Shown: positions 37,501 through 46,017, numbered from the stretch's first letter. The stretch: DNA of 64,000 bases from CAVYHJ01 sp963768165 [NCBI: uncultured bacterium] (GCA_963768165.1 CAVYHJ010000003.1:248001-312000), one strand, 5' to 3'. Numbers and translations are program-made. Notes: generated by a model from the sequence alone, not told the origin.

Positions 37501-38499
37501 TGGGCATTCCAGCCTGCACCGAATGTATCGAACCAACCCACAATAACCTGGGTACCTACCTACCAAGGGAATACCGGCGTATTACAGTTGACGTTTTCCT
37601 CGCAAACACAGGGAATAAAAATGACCAGCTTTACACGCTTTACGCCAGATACAACTAACCCGTGGTATCGGTTGCGAGTAACCTATTACAGCGATTCGAT
37701 ATTTAATGGATATATCATTCCAGTCATTCTGACCTATCACGATAATCTGTCCGAGGTGATTCAAGAACTAGGTGCTTCGTTTACCGGGGATTCATTGATT
37801 CAACCGGGTACATGGTATACCTTGGACGCATATTTGTGTTGTCATGACACCTCCGGTCAAATTCAGATCATTGTAGATAACAATGGGAGTGCGGCGAATG
37901 TGTATATTGATTCGATTGACTTGGAGAACGTGCCTCCTCCGGGATTTACTAATTCAACCTATGTGACCCTCCCTTGGGGTGGGTTTGAGATGTCCACAGA
38001 GACCTCATACTGGGGACTTGAACCTGCGCCCGGTGCTCCCAATGGTCAGCCGACTTTGGGCTGGGAATCCAGTGCCATGTCTTACAGTTTCACGACATCC
38101 TCTCAAGGACAGAAGATGACCTCACGAAATACTTTTTATATTCCCGTGAATTCCAATGCAGTTATGTCGTTTAATGTATTATCCGATTCACCGACTCCCA
38201 CGGGATTAAGTGTGATTGGGTATTTGTTTGCGGAAAAGGATGTAAAGAATTATATCTGGGATGTGGCAGGAGTCGGGAATATCGGGATTCTGTCCGCGGA
38301 TACCTGGAATACGATTTATGTACCTTTAACATCCGTGTCAGAGCAAACCTCCTACCGGTTACAATTATTAATTCGGAATACGGACCAATATCCTGAAAAT
38401 GTGTATCTGGACGATATAGAATTATTTTATGGCTCAACCCTCTCCAACAATCAGACTGAACTGGTGCTGGCTTCCACACCCAAAGAACTCATGAATTAA
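34576..38499 (+). CDS. Large exported LVIVD-repeat propeller protein with Ig-like and shared C-terminal domains
   Basis: A 1307-residue exported protein. Signal peptide (LFLLFMGLQFSSIAQ). Residues about 55-330 and 600-900 carry two sets of LVIVD-type repeats of about 45 residues, for example YAYVVAGYAGLHILDISNPS and YAYVAYDRDGLWIIDISNP, each set likely a propeller. After each set comes a carboxypeptidase-regulatory-like domain (TDSTGYYEIDGLTYGNYTVTP; TDSSGYYEFDNLPFGNYTV). Between them are InlB/Listeria-type repeat-like segments (FTSWSDSGAQSHTVY, FQFVDWMGD). From residue 965 there are two copies of a domain of about 170 residues (NAEDTENWAFQPAP; MSTETSYWGLEPAP), also found twice in the protein at 15072-18836. 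Likely a cell-surface or secreted adhesin-like protein. Confidence 0.83.
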   Translation: MNPVQMFYRAIIRRSWVTLFLLFMGLQFSSIAQTSTTYNISGYCDSIEIVGSITTYSDQIIDVAVQSTQAYLSASSLGLRIVDISTPNQPVEIGHYQTPEDNQQVIINGNYAYLAEDTIFRIVDISDPTNIKEIGNFTTGYYIYDMAINNGFAFFNHGAYPLEILDIHSFSNITDVLLTDNYYEAGLAVESTFMYLVVNGNLDVFDISSISNIKEIGSCSVGGYGNSIFLGKKYVYVVSIYSVVIVDRSNPYQPIQVGNYANGDNQSVTENGDFMYIGDNVGVEVVNINDPSNPIEVAYYDTPAGVPSLAFQNNYLYTADQYSGFYVFNLDNPLGNVSVNLTGDTTLTTMTDSTGYYEIDGLTYGNYTVTPSVVDYQFYPIQQVYSGLTSDQTNQDYSGTFNINVTINSIPSGLLVYAYTIATTAPFSISIGGHASFTIGVTSPTISIDSLTQFAFTSWSDSGAQSHTVYPTTSTTYTVSYDTQYFLTAVPSPNNSGEINPFDCWIPQNSLVSCTAVPNNGFQFVDWMGDLNWNNNPQDLLMNGPKTIGANFSLISSGNLRVDGYCVRPDLSGNYYEVGHILSENTTYSLTINGTLAFLADGTAGLRIIDISNPSNPISLSGYTTTNFIEGVDVRGNYAYVVAGYAGLHILDISNPSHPIEVGSYDTSGYYAFRVAIQGNYAYVAYDRDGLWIIDISNPANPIGIMNIIPNNFGVLSGELLRVAVSGDYAYTIDWVTYSDEILTWNYNNFRIVDIRNPFNPQVVGTYTYGGNGDLSLIGVAVQGNYAYLLNDDGELIILDISQPTNPVEISGTNIPGNPHGIDVRGDFAYIASWGSGLQVVNITNPYSPYVVGSYQTPGLARDLKVDGSYVYDADDTSGLRIIHVAYPIPNTAMTLSGNTNQFTYTDSSGYYEFDNLPFGNYTVVPYNNLFGSFSPSTNTYTGLDYNQLNENYVGTYSAWANTNGEFANAEDTENWAFQPAPNVSNQPTITWVPTYQGNTGVLQLTFSSQTQGIKMTSFTRFTPDTTNPWYRLRVTYYSDSIFNGYIIPVILTYHDNLSEVIQELGASFTGDSLIQPGTWYTLDAYLCCHDTSGQIQIIVDNNGSAANVYIDSIDLENVPPPGFTNSTYVTLPWGGFEMSTETSYWGLEPAPGAPNGQPTLGWESSAMSYSFTTSSQGQKMTSRNTFYIPVNSNAVMSFNVLSDSPTPTGLSVIGYLFAEKDVKNYIWDVAGVGNIGILSADTWNTIYVPLTSVSEQTSYRLQLLIRNTDQYPENVYLDDIELFYGSTLSNNQTELVLASTPKELMN

Positions 38500-38547
38500 G
38501 GGTTTATAACTTCAGTACTTTTCCCTAACTCCCAACTCCTTACTCCT

Positions 38548-38576
38548 ATCTCCTTTTATTTGACAGAAAAGGAGAT
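38548..38576. terminator. 10-bp inverted repeat at the nuo promoter / end of the LVIVD gene
   Basis: ATCTCCTTTT (38548-38557) and AAAAGGAGAT (38567-38576) flank nine bases that contain most of the nuo -35 box. A TTTT follows the right arm. It may terminate the upstream gene, serve as an operator, or both. Confidence 0.5.
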
Positions 38577-38588
38577 TTTGCGGATAAT
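38560..38588 (+). promoter_or_regulatory. Promoter of the nuo operon
   Basis: TTGACA (38560-38565), 17 nt, GATAAT (38583-38588). The transcript would start near 38595, exactly where the heptad hairpin begins. Confidence 0.7.
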
Positions 38589-38594
38589 AAAATA

Positions 38595-38669
38595 AAGTTT
38601 AAAGTCCAAAGTCTAAAGTCTAAAGTTAAAAAAATAACTTTAAACCTTAAACCTGAGACTTTGAACTAT
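38595..38669. repeat. Heptad array hairpin in the nuo leader
   Basis: Left arm AAGTTTA AAGTCCA AAGTCTA AAGTCTA AAGTTAA (38595-38629); right arm TAACTTT AAACCTT AAACCTG AGACTTT GAACTAT (38635-38669). The arms are imperfect inverted copies joined by an A-rich loop, giving a hairpin of about 33 bp in the 5' leader. Confidence 0.8.
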
Positions 38670-38692
38670 TTTTTTGTTTAGGCAGGGAATCA

Positions 38693-39070
38693 ATGAATAT
38701 TGGTGAATATGGGTATTACGCGTGGATTGGCGCGTTTTTTATTTTAGGGATAATATTTGCGTTAGGCGCATATATTGCCGCTTGGTTTCTACGTCCCCGG
38801 GTTCCTCAAACCGGCATGAAGGTTGAACCTTATGAGTGCGGGGAGGAAACCGTTGGTCCCACCTGGATTCAATTCAATGCGCGATATTATATCTGGGCGC
38901 TCATTTTTGTAGTATTCGATGTAGAAGTACTTTTTGTAATTCCTTGGGCTGTGGTCTACCATAGTTTTCAACCCATATCAACCGCGTTTATTGAAATGGC
39001 TGTTTTTTTGTTAATCTTACTCGTTGGATTATTATACGCTTGGAAAAAACATGCCTTGGAATGGCTATGA
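38693..39070 (+). CDS. nuoA: NADH-quinone oxidoreductase subunit A
   Basis: A 125-residue, three-helix membrane subunit of complex I. Conserved segments are VEPYECGEETVGPTWIQFNARYYIWALIFVVFDVEVLFVIPW, including the loop Cys and the acidic helix residues. It anchors the peripheral arm near the quinone site. It is first of a seven-gene nuo block. In most operons nuoB follows directly, but here nuoH follows, so the peripheral-arm genes have been lost or are elsewhere. AGGG lies upstream of the ATG. Confidence 0.95.
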   Translation: MNIGEYGYYAWIGAFFILGIIFALGAYIAAWFLRPRVPQTGMKVEPYECGEETVGPTWIQFNARYYIWALIFVVFDVEVLFVIPWAVVYHSFQPISTAFIEMAVFLLILLVGLLYAWKKHALEWL

Positions 39071-39076
39071 CAATTT

Positions 39077-39139
39077 TAGATTGCAGATTGTAGTTTGTAG
39101 TTTTTCAATCCTAAATCTGAAATCTGAAATCTGAAATTA
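39077..39139. repeat. Nine-unit heptad array filling the nuoA-nuoH spacer
   Basis: TAGATTG CAGATTG TAGTTTG TAGTTTT TCAATCC TAAATCT GAAATCT GAAATCT GAAATTA in one unbroken 7-bp register. The halves are inverted copies and can form an imperfect hairpin between the two genes. Confidence 0.8.
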
Positions 39140-39143
39140 AAAT

Positions 39144-40199
39144 ATGACTTTTAACCAATTAACACTGGAAATTTTAAAATGGGCGGAGAAGTATGCTTCC
39201 GCACATGGATATTCAATTCCTTGGTTTGTCTTCCTTGCACAAATCGTTATCATTATCGCTGTCTGCAGTGTTATTCTGGGCATAATCTCTGTGGCTGGGA
39301 TGATGTTGATTTGGATGGAACGGAAAGTTTCCGCGCACATGCAATCGCGGGTCGGCCCCAAACGGGTGGGCCCTTACGGATTACTCCAATCCATTGCCGA
39401 TGGTGTTAAACTGCTCCTCAAGGAAGATATTGTTCCCAAAGAAGTGGATAGGTTGGTTTTTTGGTTGGCACCAATCGTAGTATGCATTCCTGCGGTGATG
39501 TCCTTTCTGGTATTTCCTTTTCATCAAGGATGGATTATCCAGGACTTAAATTTGGGATTGTTATATCTGTTGAGTGTCGGTAGTGTTACCGTCATTGGAA
39601 TATTTATGGCAGGGTATGCCTCTTATAATAAATATTCTTTGATTGGTGCCATGAGAACCGTGGCACAGATTATTAGTTATGAAGTGCCGGCAATATTGGC
39701 AATTTTACCTGTGGTCATGATTGCAGGTTCCTTGAGCATGTCCAAAATCATTGAATCCCAAAGTAATTGGTGGAATATCGGTTATCTTTGGGGTTTTGTA
39801 TCGTTTATCATTTATTTTATTGCAGCAACCGCGGAGACCAACCGGACTCCGTTTGACATTCCCGAAGCGGAATCCGAACTGGTAGCTGGGTATCATACGG
39901 AATATAGCGGCATGAAATTCTCCCTATTTTTCATCGCAGAATATACCAATATGGTCATTGTCTGTATGATTGCTTCCGCGTTGTTTTTAGGCGGATGGTA
40001 CGGCCCTTTCGGCATGGGGCCTAATCCTATATGGATGTTATTGAAAATTATTTTCTTAATCTTCATGTTAATGTGGTTTCGTTGGACATTTCCCCGTGTT
40101 CGTGTTGACCAGATGATGACTTTTGGATGGAAAGTTTTATTACCAATTACCTTTATTAATATCGCCTGGGTCGGTATTTGGATGATGGTGAAAGGATAA
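39144..40199 (+). CDS. nuoH: NADH-quinone oxidoreductase subunit H
   Basis: A 351-residue membrane subunit with about eight helices that forms part of the quinone-binding site. Family motifs are MLIWMERKVSAHMQSRVGPKRVGPYGLLQSIADGVKLLLKED, the ETNRTPFDIPEAESELVAGYHTEYSG signature and FPRVRVDQMMTFGWKVLLP. Spaced 73 nt from nuoA (heptad array) and 10 nt from nuoJ. Confidence 0.97.
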   Translation: MTFNQLTLEILKWAEKYASAHGYSIPWFVFLAQIVIIIAVCSVILGIISVAGMMLIWMERKVSAHMQSRVGPKRVGPYGLLQSIADGVKLLLKEDIVPKEVDRLVFWLAPIVVCIPAVMSFLVFPFHQGWIIQDLNLGLLYLLSVGSVTVIGIFMAGYASYNKYSLIGAMRTVAQIISYEVPAILAILPVVMIAGSLSMSKIIESQSNWWNIGYLWGFVSFIIYFIAATAETNRTPFDIPEAESELVAGYHTEYSGMKFSLFFIAEYTNMVIVCMIASALFLGGWYGPFGMGPNPIWMLLKIIFLIFMLMWFRWTFPRVRVDQMMTFGWKVLLPITFINIAWVGIWMMVKG

Positions 40200-40209
40200 A
40201 AATTATAGA

Positions 40210-40740
40210 ATGCTATCTTCCATAACATCACAAGCACCTTGGGCAGTTGTCCAACAAGGCACGTTTTACATCATTGCGGTAGCTATGGTGATTGGCGCAA
40301 TTTTGGTGGTTACATTAAAAAATGTATTCCATTGCGCCTTGTCATTGGCACTCGTAGCCATCGGTGCCGCAGGTCTTTATTTCATGCTGGACGCTGAGTT
40401 TCTTGCGGTCGTTCAGATTTTAGTCTATGTTGGTGCGGTGATAACCTTGATTGCATTTGTGGTTATGTTAACTCAACGGGTTAGCGGGAAAAACTTCAAG
40501 CAATCCAATAACCAAAAGTTTATATCGTTAATCGTTTCCGCGGGACTTTTATTCATGTTTTTTAAAAAACTTCCCAGCGTAGCATGGAAAACAGCCCCTG
40601 AAACCGATAAATTGGCAGATGTGCAAACGATTGGGAACGCCTTATTAACCAAATATATATTTCCGTTTGAAATCATCTCGGTCGTTTTATTGGTTGCGTT
40701 AATTGGTGCCATCGTCCTTGCCAGAAGGGAAAATAAATGA
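40210..40740 (+). CDS. nuoJ: NADH-quinone oxidoreductase subunit J
   Basis: A 176-residue membrane subunit with five helices, holding the conserved LDAEFLAVVQILVYVGAVITLIAFVVML in helix 3, where a pi-bulge controls proton pumping in complex I. It overlaps nuoK by 4 nt (ATGA), so the two are translationally coupled. nuoI, which usually lies between nuoH and nuoJ, is absent. Confidence 0.95.
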   Translation: MLSSITSQAPWAVVQQGTFYIIAVAMVIGAILVVTLKNVFHCALSLALVAIGAAGLYFMLDAEFLAVVQILVYVGAVITLIAFVVMLTQRVSGKNFKQSNNQKFISLIVSAGLLFMFFKKLPSVAWKTAPETDKLADVQTIGNALLTKYIFPFEIISVVLLVALIGAIVLARRENK

Positions 40741-41048
40741 GTGTCCCGTTATCTCATTTCTTATTATTAAGCGCAATTTTATTTTGTATTGGAATTTATG
40801 GCATTATGACTCGGCGGAACGCCGTGGGGATATTAATGTCGGTCGAATTGCTATTAAATGCAACCAATATTAACTTGGTGGCTTTTTCACGATTTATTTC
40901 TCCCGCGGATGGGACTGGTCAGATTTTCGCAATTTTTGTAATAGCCTTGGCTGCCGCCTCCGTGGCGGTTGGGTTGGCAATCGTAATTTGTATTTATCGA
41001 AATCATAAAACTGTCTTTGTTGACAAGATTGATATGATGAAATGGTAA
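40737..41048 (+). CDS. nuoK: NADH-quinone oxidoreductase subunit K
   Basis: A 103-residue, three-helix subunit. It contains the two buried glutamates of the E-channel in IGIYGIMTRRNAVGILMSVELLLNATNINLVAF and AIFVIALAAASVAVGLAIVI. It relays protons/charge between NuoJ/A/H and the antiporter-like subunits. Its start lies within the nuoJ stop. Confidence 0.95.
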   Translation: MSVPLSHFLLLSAILFCIGIYGIMTRRNAVGILMSVELLLNATNINLVAFSRFISPADGTGQIFAIFVIALAAASVAVGLAIVICIYRNHKTVFVDKIDMMKW

Positions 41049-41075
41049 GGGAAGGATAAAGGAATCAATAAGTAA

Positions 41076-43031
41076 ATGGAATCTAATGTTTGTTTAATCC
41101 CTTTAATACCGCTTATTGCGTTTACTATTATTATCTTATTCGGCGCCAAAATGCAAAAAGCCAGTGCTTGGCTATCTATCCTTGCCGCCGTTAGCACTTT
41201 TATATTATCAATTCCCTTAATTCTCGCCACGTTCCATGGTCAAGTCACTCATTTTCAATGGAGTTGGGCCCATATTGGAAATAATGAGATTAAATTGGGA
41301 TTCACCGTAGATTCCCTCAGTGCCATGATGTTGTTTGTCGTTACGTTTATCGGCTCTTTAATTCAAATTTATTCCGTAGGATATATGCATGGCGACCCAC
41401 GATATTCACGATTCTTTGCCTATTTATCTCTCTTTTTCTTCTCGATGTTGCTGATTGTGTTAGCAGATAACCTGTTGCTGGTCTATGTGGGTTGGGAATT
41501 AGTCGGACTTTGTTCGTATCTCTTAATCAGCTTTTGGTTTGAGAAAAACTCCGCGGCGAATGCCGGTAAGAAAGCGTTTATTACCAACCGGATTGGCGAT
41601 GTGGGTTTTGCATTGGGCATCTTTATGCTCTATTGGACGTTCCATTCGTTTCAATTCAGTACTATTGCTGATGGCGTTTCCAAATATACCGGACCTTCTC
41701 TAACCATAGCGGCTGTTTTATTATTCTGCGGTGCGGTCGGTAAATCCGCGCAATTTCCACTGCATGTTTGGTTACCCGATGCGATGGAAGGGCCGACTCC
41801 CGTCTCTGCATTAATTCATGCGGCAACCATGGTCGCTGCGGGTGTTTATATGGTAGCGCGGACGTTCTTCTTATTCCACGCTAATCCCCATGCCATGCAA
41901 GTTGTGGCATATATCGGCTGTTTTACTTCCTTTATGGCGGCAACCATTGCCATTACGCAAACCGATATTAAACGTGTTCTTGCGTATTCCACCCTGAGCC
42001 AATTGGGATATATGATAATGGCGCTGGGTGTCGGCGGTTATATTTCGGGTCCTTTTCATTTAATGACCCATGCCTTCTTTAAAGCATTATTATTCTTGGG
42101 TGCGGGTAGTGTGATTCATGGAACCGGAACTCAGGATATTCGGGATATGGGTGGATTATGGAAAAAAATGCCGGCAACTGCGTGGACTTTCTTAATCGCA
42201 ACATTGGCAATTTCTGGATTCCCGGGTTTGTCGGGTTTCTGGAGTAAAGATGAAATTTTATTGGATGCTTTTAATTCGCCGATTCCGGGAAGTTTGATTG
42301 TTTATTGGGTGGGCACTATCACTGCTTTTATGACAGCCTTTTATATGTTCCGTTTATTCTTTCTCACCTTTACGGGTGAAACCAGAAAACATGACATTCA
42401 TGCCCACGAATCTCCAGCAGTAATGACGGTTCCTTTAATGATTTTGGCACTTTTTAGTCTTATCGCTGGACTCCCGGGTTCACCTTTCTTCGGTCATGCG
42501 TTTCAACATTGGTTAGGGCAGACTTTCACCTTCATGCCGGAACATGCGGAAGAAATCAACCCATTAGTCATGGGATTATCCATTATTGTTGGATTGGCAG
42601 GAATCGGGCTGGCATGGTTGATGTATTATAAGAAATCTATTTCTGCAGAGAAAGTTGCCCAATCTATGGGGCTACTCTACGAACTTTCATTAAATAAATG
42701 GTACTGGGATGAGATTTATAGTTATTTTATTATCAAACCTTTCTTCTGGGTTACCACCGCACTCTATGCGTTTGATGTTTGGATTATAGACGGTTCAGTG
42801 AACGGTGTTGCCCGCGTGGGAATTTGGTTGAGCATATTGAAAAATCTGATTGATAAATATATTGTAGACGGACTGGTGAATTTCACAGGTTGGTTTACAC
42901 AACGTCTCAGTCGGGATTTGCGCTTGTTGCAAACCGGTCTGGTTCAAAATTATATCTTGATGTTAGTTTTTGGTTTGGCACTGATGGTTTGGTTTAAAAT
43001 TTTGGAGAATACCAATCAATGGTTCTTTTAA
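41076..43031 (+). CDS. nuoL: NADH-quinone oxidoreductase subunit L
   Basis: A 651-residue antiporter-like subunit with about 15-16 helices, the distal proton pump of complex I. Recognisable segments are SVGYMHGDPRYSRFFAYLSLFFFSMLLIVLADNLLLVYVGWELVGLCSYLLI, KSAQFPLHVWLPDAMEGPTPVSALIHAATMVAAGVYM and DIKRVLAYSTLSQLGYMIMALG. The C-terminal part carries the long lateral helix found only in NuoL. It precedes nuoM by 37 nt. Confidence 0.97.
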   Translation: MESNVCLIPLIPLIAFTIIILFGAKMQKASAWLSILAAVSTFILSIPLILATFHGQVTHFQWSWAHIGNNEIKLGFTVDSLSAMMLFVVTFIGSLIQIYSVGYMHGDPRYSRFFAYLSLFFFSMLLIVLADNLLLVYVGWELVGLCSYLLISFWFEKNSAANAGKKAFITNRIGDVGFALGIFMLYWTFHSFQFSTIADGVSKYTGPSLTIAAVLLFCGAVGKSAQFPLHVWLPDAMEGPTPVSALIHAATMVAAGVYMVARTFFLFHANPHAMQVVAYIGCFTSFMAATIAITQTDIKRVLAYSTLSQLGYMIMALGVGGYISGPFHLMTHAFFKALLFLGAGSVIHGTGTQDIRDMGGLWKKMPATAWTFLIATLAISGFPGLSGFWSKDEILLDAFNSPIPGSLIVYWVGTITAFMTAFYMFRLFFLTFTGETRKHDIHAHESPAVMTVPLMILALFSLIAGLPGSPFFGHAFQHWLGQTFTFMPEHAEEINPLVMGLSIIVGLAGIGLAWLMYYKKSISAEKVAQSMGLLYELSLNKWYWDEIYSYFIIKPFFWVTTALYAFDVWIIDGSVNGVARVGIWLSILKNLIDKYIVDGLVNFTGWFTQRLSRDLRLLQTGLVQNYILMLVFGLALMVWFKILENTNQWFF

Positions 43032-43068
43032 TGCTGGACGTATATTATTCATTATTTGGAGGATTTGA

Positions 43069-44574
43069 ATGTCAATTTTAACTTTTCTAACTTTTATCCC
43101 CTTGGCGGGATGCATTGTATTATTGCTGATTCCCAGGTCCAAAATTCTATTAATTAAATGGGTGGGACTAATATTTACGTTTGCGGCGTTCGTGTTTAGT
43201 GTCATGGTGATGCTCAATTTCGTTCCGGCAGATACGGGATTCCAAATGGTAGAAAAATATATTTGGATTCCTCAACTAAATGTCAATTATCATATGGGTG
43301 TTGATGGATTGAGCGTCCCGATGATTTTTCTGACCGGTTTGATTACCTTTTTGGCGGGTATCGCTTCCTGGAATATTAATAACCGTACCAAGGAATATTG
43401 GATACTTTATCTCCTTCTGGAAACTGGCATGATGGGAACATTCGTTGCGCTCGATTTATTCCTTTTTTACATTTTTTGGGAAATCATGCTCGTCCCCATG
43501 TATTTCTTAATCGGCGTTTGGGGCGGACCGCGCAAAGAATACGCGGCTATCAAATTCTTCTTATATACCTTGGCGGGCAGCGTTTTAATGTTGGTTGCAT
43601 TTCTTGCACTGTACTTTACCAGCAACCCGCACACCTTGAGTATTCCTGAACTACAACAACTCGGTCAACAAGGTGGATTGTTCGCCGGAGAGACTGTCCG
43701 CTTCTTCGGTATGACGTTACCTCACCTGGTCTTTATTGGATTATTTATCGGCTTTGCTATCAAAGTCCCTGTCTGGCCTTTCCACACGTGGTTACCCGAT
43801 GCTCACGTCGAAGCACCCACACCTATTTCGGTAATTCTGGCAGCTATCTTATTGAAGATGGGTGCGTACGGTTTTTTCCGAATCAGCCATCCAATCTTAC
43901 CGCAAGCGGCTAGGGATTTTGCTTGGCTCTTCGTCTGGCTCGGTGTAATCGGCATTGTCTATGGCGCGTTTGTCGCTATGGCACAAACTGATTTCAAGAA
44001 AATGGTTGCCTATTCCAGCGTGAGCCACATGGGTTTTATTTTACTCGGAATGTCGGCTTTCACGATTCAAGGTTTTATCGGCGGTTACTTCCAAATGTTC
44101 AGTCACGGTATTTTGACAGGCGCTATGTTTTTACTCGTCGGAGTTCTCTATGACCGGGCACACACACGTGACTTAAACTCTTTTGGCGGGCTTATGGTCA
44201 AGATGCCGGGGTATGCGTTTGTGTTGACCATTATGGCGTTGGGTTCGTTGGGATTGCCGGGGATGAGCGGGTTTATCGCCGAATTCTTTACCTTCCTTGG
44301 CGCATTTCAAGTCTATAAGAGTTTCACGATTGCCGCGGTTCTCGCGATTATTGTAACCGCGGGTTATATCCTTTATATGTTGCAGCGAGTTTTGCTGGGA
44401 CCCTTAAATGAAAAATGGAAGGACATTACCGACATTAATCTCCGGGAAATGATAACCGTTGTTCCCTTGGTTATCATCACCATCGCCCTGGGTGTTTGTC
44501 CTGGATTGTTACTAAATATGATTAATCCGGTCATGAAAACCTTGCTTGCTTCGATTTTAGGAGCCGCGCACTAA
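43069..44574 (+). CDS. nuoM: NADH-quinone oxidoreductase subunit M
   Basis: A 501-residue antiporter-like subunit. Motifs are GVDGLSVPMIFLTGLITFLAGIASW, FYIFWEIMLVPMYFLIGVWGG (helix 5 Glu), IKVPVWPFHTWLPDAHVEAPTPISVILAAILLKMGAYGF and DFKKMVAYSSVSHMGFILLG. One of the three Mrp-like proton-translocating subunits. GGAGG lies 7-8 nt before the ATG; the stop abuts the nuoN ATG. Confidence 0.97.
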   Translation: MSILTFLTFIPLAGCIVLLLIPRSKILLIKWVGLIFTFAAFVFSVMVMLNFVPADTGFQMVEKYIWIPQLNVNYHMGVDGLSVPMIFLTGLITFLAGIASWNINNRTKEYWILYLLLETGMMGTFVALDLFLFYIFWEIMLVPMYFLIGVWGGPRKEYAAIKFFLYTLAGSVLMLVAFLALYFTSNPHTLSIPELQQLGQQGGLFAGETVRFFGMTLPHLVFIGLFIGFAIKVPVWPFHTWLPDAHVEAPTPISVILAAILLKMGAYGFFRISHPILPQAARDFAWLFVWLGVIGIVYGAFVAMAQTDFKKMVAYSSVSHMGFILLGMSAFTIQGFIGGYFQMFSHGILTGAMFLLVGVLYDRAHTRDLNSFGGLMVKMPGYAFVLTIMALGSLGLPGMSGFIAEFFTFLGAFQVYKSFTIAAVLAIIVTAGYILYMLQRVLLGPLNEKWKDITDINLREMITVVPLVIITIALGVCPGLLLNMINPVMKTLLASILGAAH

Positions 44575-46017
44575 ATGAACTGGTCGCAAAACCTTCAACC
44601 TGTTTATCCGGAACTGATTATCCTGTGTTTTGGGATACTGGTGATAATCCTGGATTTATTTATTTCCAATAAAAAATTATTGGGATACATCAGTATTCTA
44701 GGCCTATGTTTCAGTATGCTTCCCTTGAACTTTTATGCCCCGCGACAGGAATTATTTTCCGGGATGATCGTGATTGACCCGTTTGCCGTTTTCTTTAAAT
44801 ATGTCTCCATTGCCGCTGTCATTTTGACAATCCTCCTCTCCCTGGACTATCGCCCTCTTATAAAAAAATATGCGGGAGAATATTACGCCTTGTTACTTTT
44901 TCTTTGCGTGGGACTGATGCTGATGGCGGCGTCTACTAACTTATTAATGATTCAACTCGCCATTGAATTTGTCAGTATCACATCCTATATCCTGGTCTCT
45001 TTTAATAAAAAAGATGTGCGCTCCAGCAAAGCTGGATTAAAGTATTTTCTGGTGGGTGCTATTGCATCGGGACTTATGCTCTATGGCATGACCTTCATTT
45101 ACGGTTTAACAGGTTCCTTGGATTTAAAAGGTATCTATTCATTCTTTAACGATGGTACCGCCGATGGAGTGATTGTTCTGGTTTTTCTCGTTTTGCTTCT
45201 TGCCGGGTTCGGATTTAAAATTGCCATGGTTCCCTTCCATTGGTGGGTTCCCGATGTATACGAAGGCGCGCCTACTCCGATTACTGCACTTCTTTCTGTC
45301 GGTTCAAAAGCTGCCGGATTCGCAATTCTATTACGCACATTCCTTATGGCATTTCCCGGATTTCACAGCGATTGGAGCGGTATTTTAGCGCCCTTGGCGG
45401 TTGTCACCATGACCTTGGGTAATATCGTCGCGATTTCTCAGACGAATATTAAACGTCTTCTGGCGTATTCCAGTATTGCTCATGCAGGATACATTCTTGT
45501 CGGTGTCGCCATCGGTTACACCCCTTGGGCGAAAGAAGCCATCCTGATATATCTCGTCACTTATTACTTTATGAACCTGGGAGCCTTCACAATCGTTATT
45601 TTTATCAGCAATGCCCTGGAAAGTGACGATTTGGAAGATTACGCGGGACTCTATAAAAGAGCACCTGGACTGGCCGCTGCACTGGCGATTTTTCTGCTTT
45701 CTCTTACCGGGATTCCACCCCTGGCCGGGTTCTTTGGAAAATATTATTTGTTCGCAGCAACGATTGATGCCGGTCCCGATTATTATTGGTTGGCGATTGC
45801 CATTGCCATCAACAGCGCCATCGCCGCCTACTATTATTTTCTTGTCATAAGACAAATGTACCTGGTAGAACCCAAGGATTTAACCCAAATCGCCCGTCCA
45901 GCTTCTCTACAAATTGCCTTGGGAATTACCCTCTTTCTAACCGTAACCATGATATTCTTCTTGAAACCCCTCATAGACATCATCCACCAATCCACTCAAA
46001 TGATAACTTGGTTCTAA
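44575..46017 (+). CDS. nuoN: NADH-quinone oxidoreductase subunit N
   Basis: A 480-residue antiporter-like subunit nearest the E-channel. Motifs are LLMIQLAIEFVSITSYILVSFNKKD (Glu), FKIAMVPFHWWVPDVYEGAPTPITALLSVGSKAAGFA, NIKRLLAYSSIAHAGYILVG and LTGIPPLAGFFGKYYLF. It starts directly at the nuoM stop (TAAATG) with AGGAG inside the nuoM end. It closes the nuo block; the following 262 bp hold a promoter for the next gene. Confidence 0.97.
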   Translation: MNWSQNLQPVYPELIILCFGILVIILDLFISNKKLLGYISILGLCFSMLPLNFYAPRQELFSGMIVIDPFAVFFKYVSIAAVILTILLSLDYRPLIKKYAGEYYALLLFLCVGLMLMAASTNLLMIQLAIEFVSITSYILVSFNKKDVRSSKAGLKYFLVGAIASGLMLYGMTFIYGLTGSLDLKGIYSFFNDGTADGVIVLVFLVLLLAGFGFKIAMVPFHWWVPDVYEGAPTPITALLSVGSKAAGFAILLRTFLMAFPGFHSDWSGILAPLAVVTMTLGNIVAISQTNIKRLLAYSSIAHAGYILVGVAIGYTPWAKEAILIYLVTYYFMNLGAFTIVIFISNALESDDLEDYAGLYKRAPGLAAALAIFLLSLTGIPPLAGFFGKYYLFAATIDAGPDYYWLAIAIAINSAIAAYYYFLVIRQMYLVEPKDLTQIARPASLQIALGITLFLTVTMIFFLKPLIDIIHQSTQMITWF

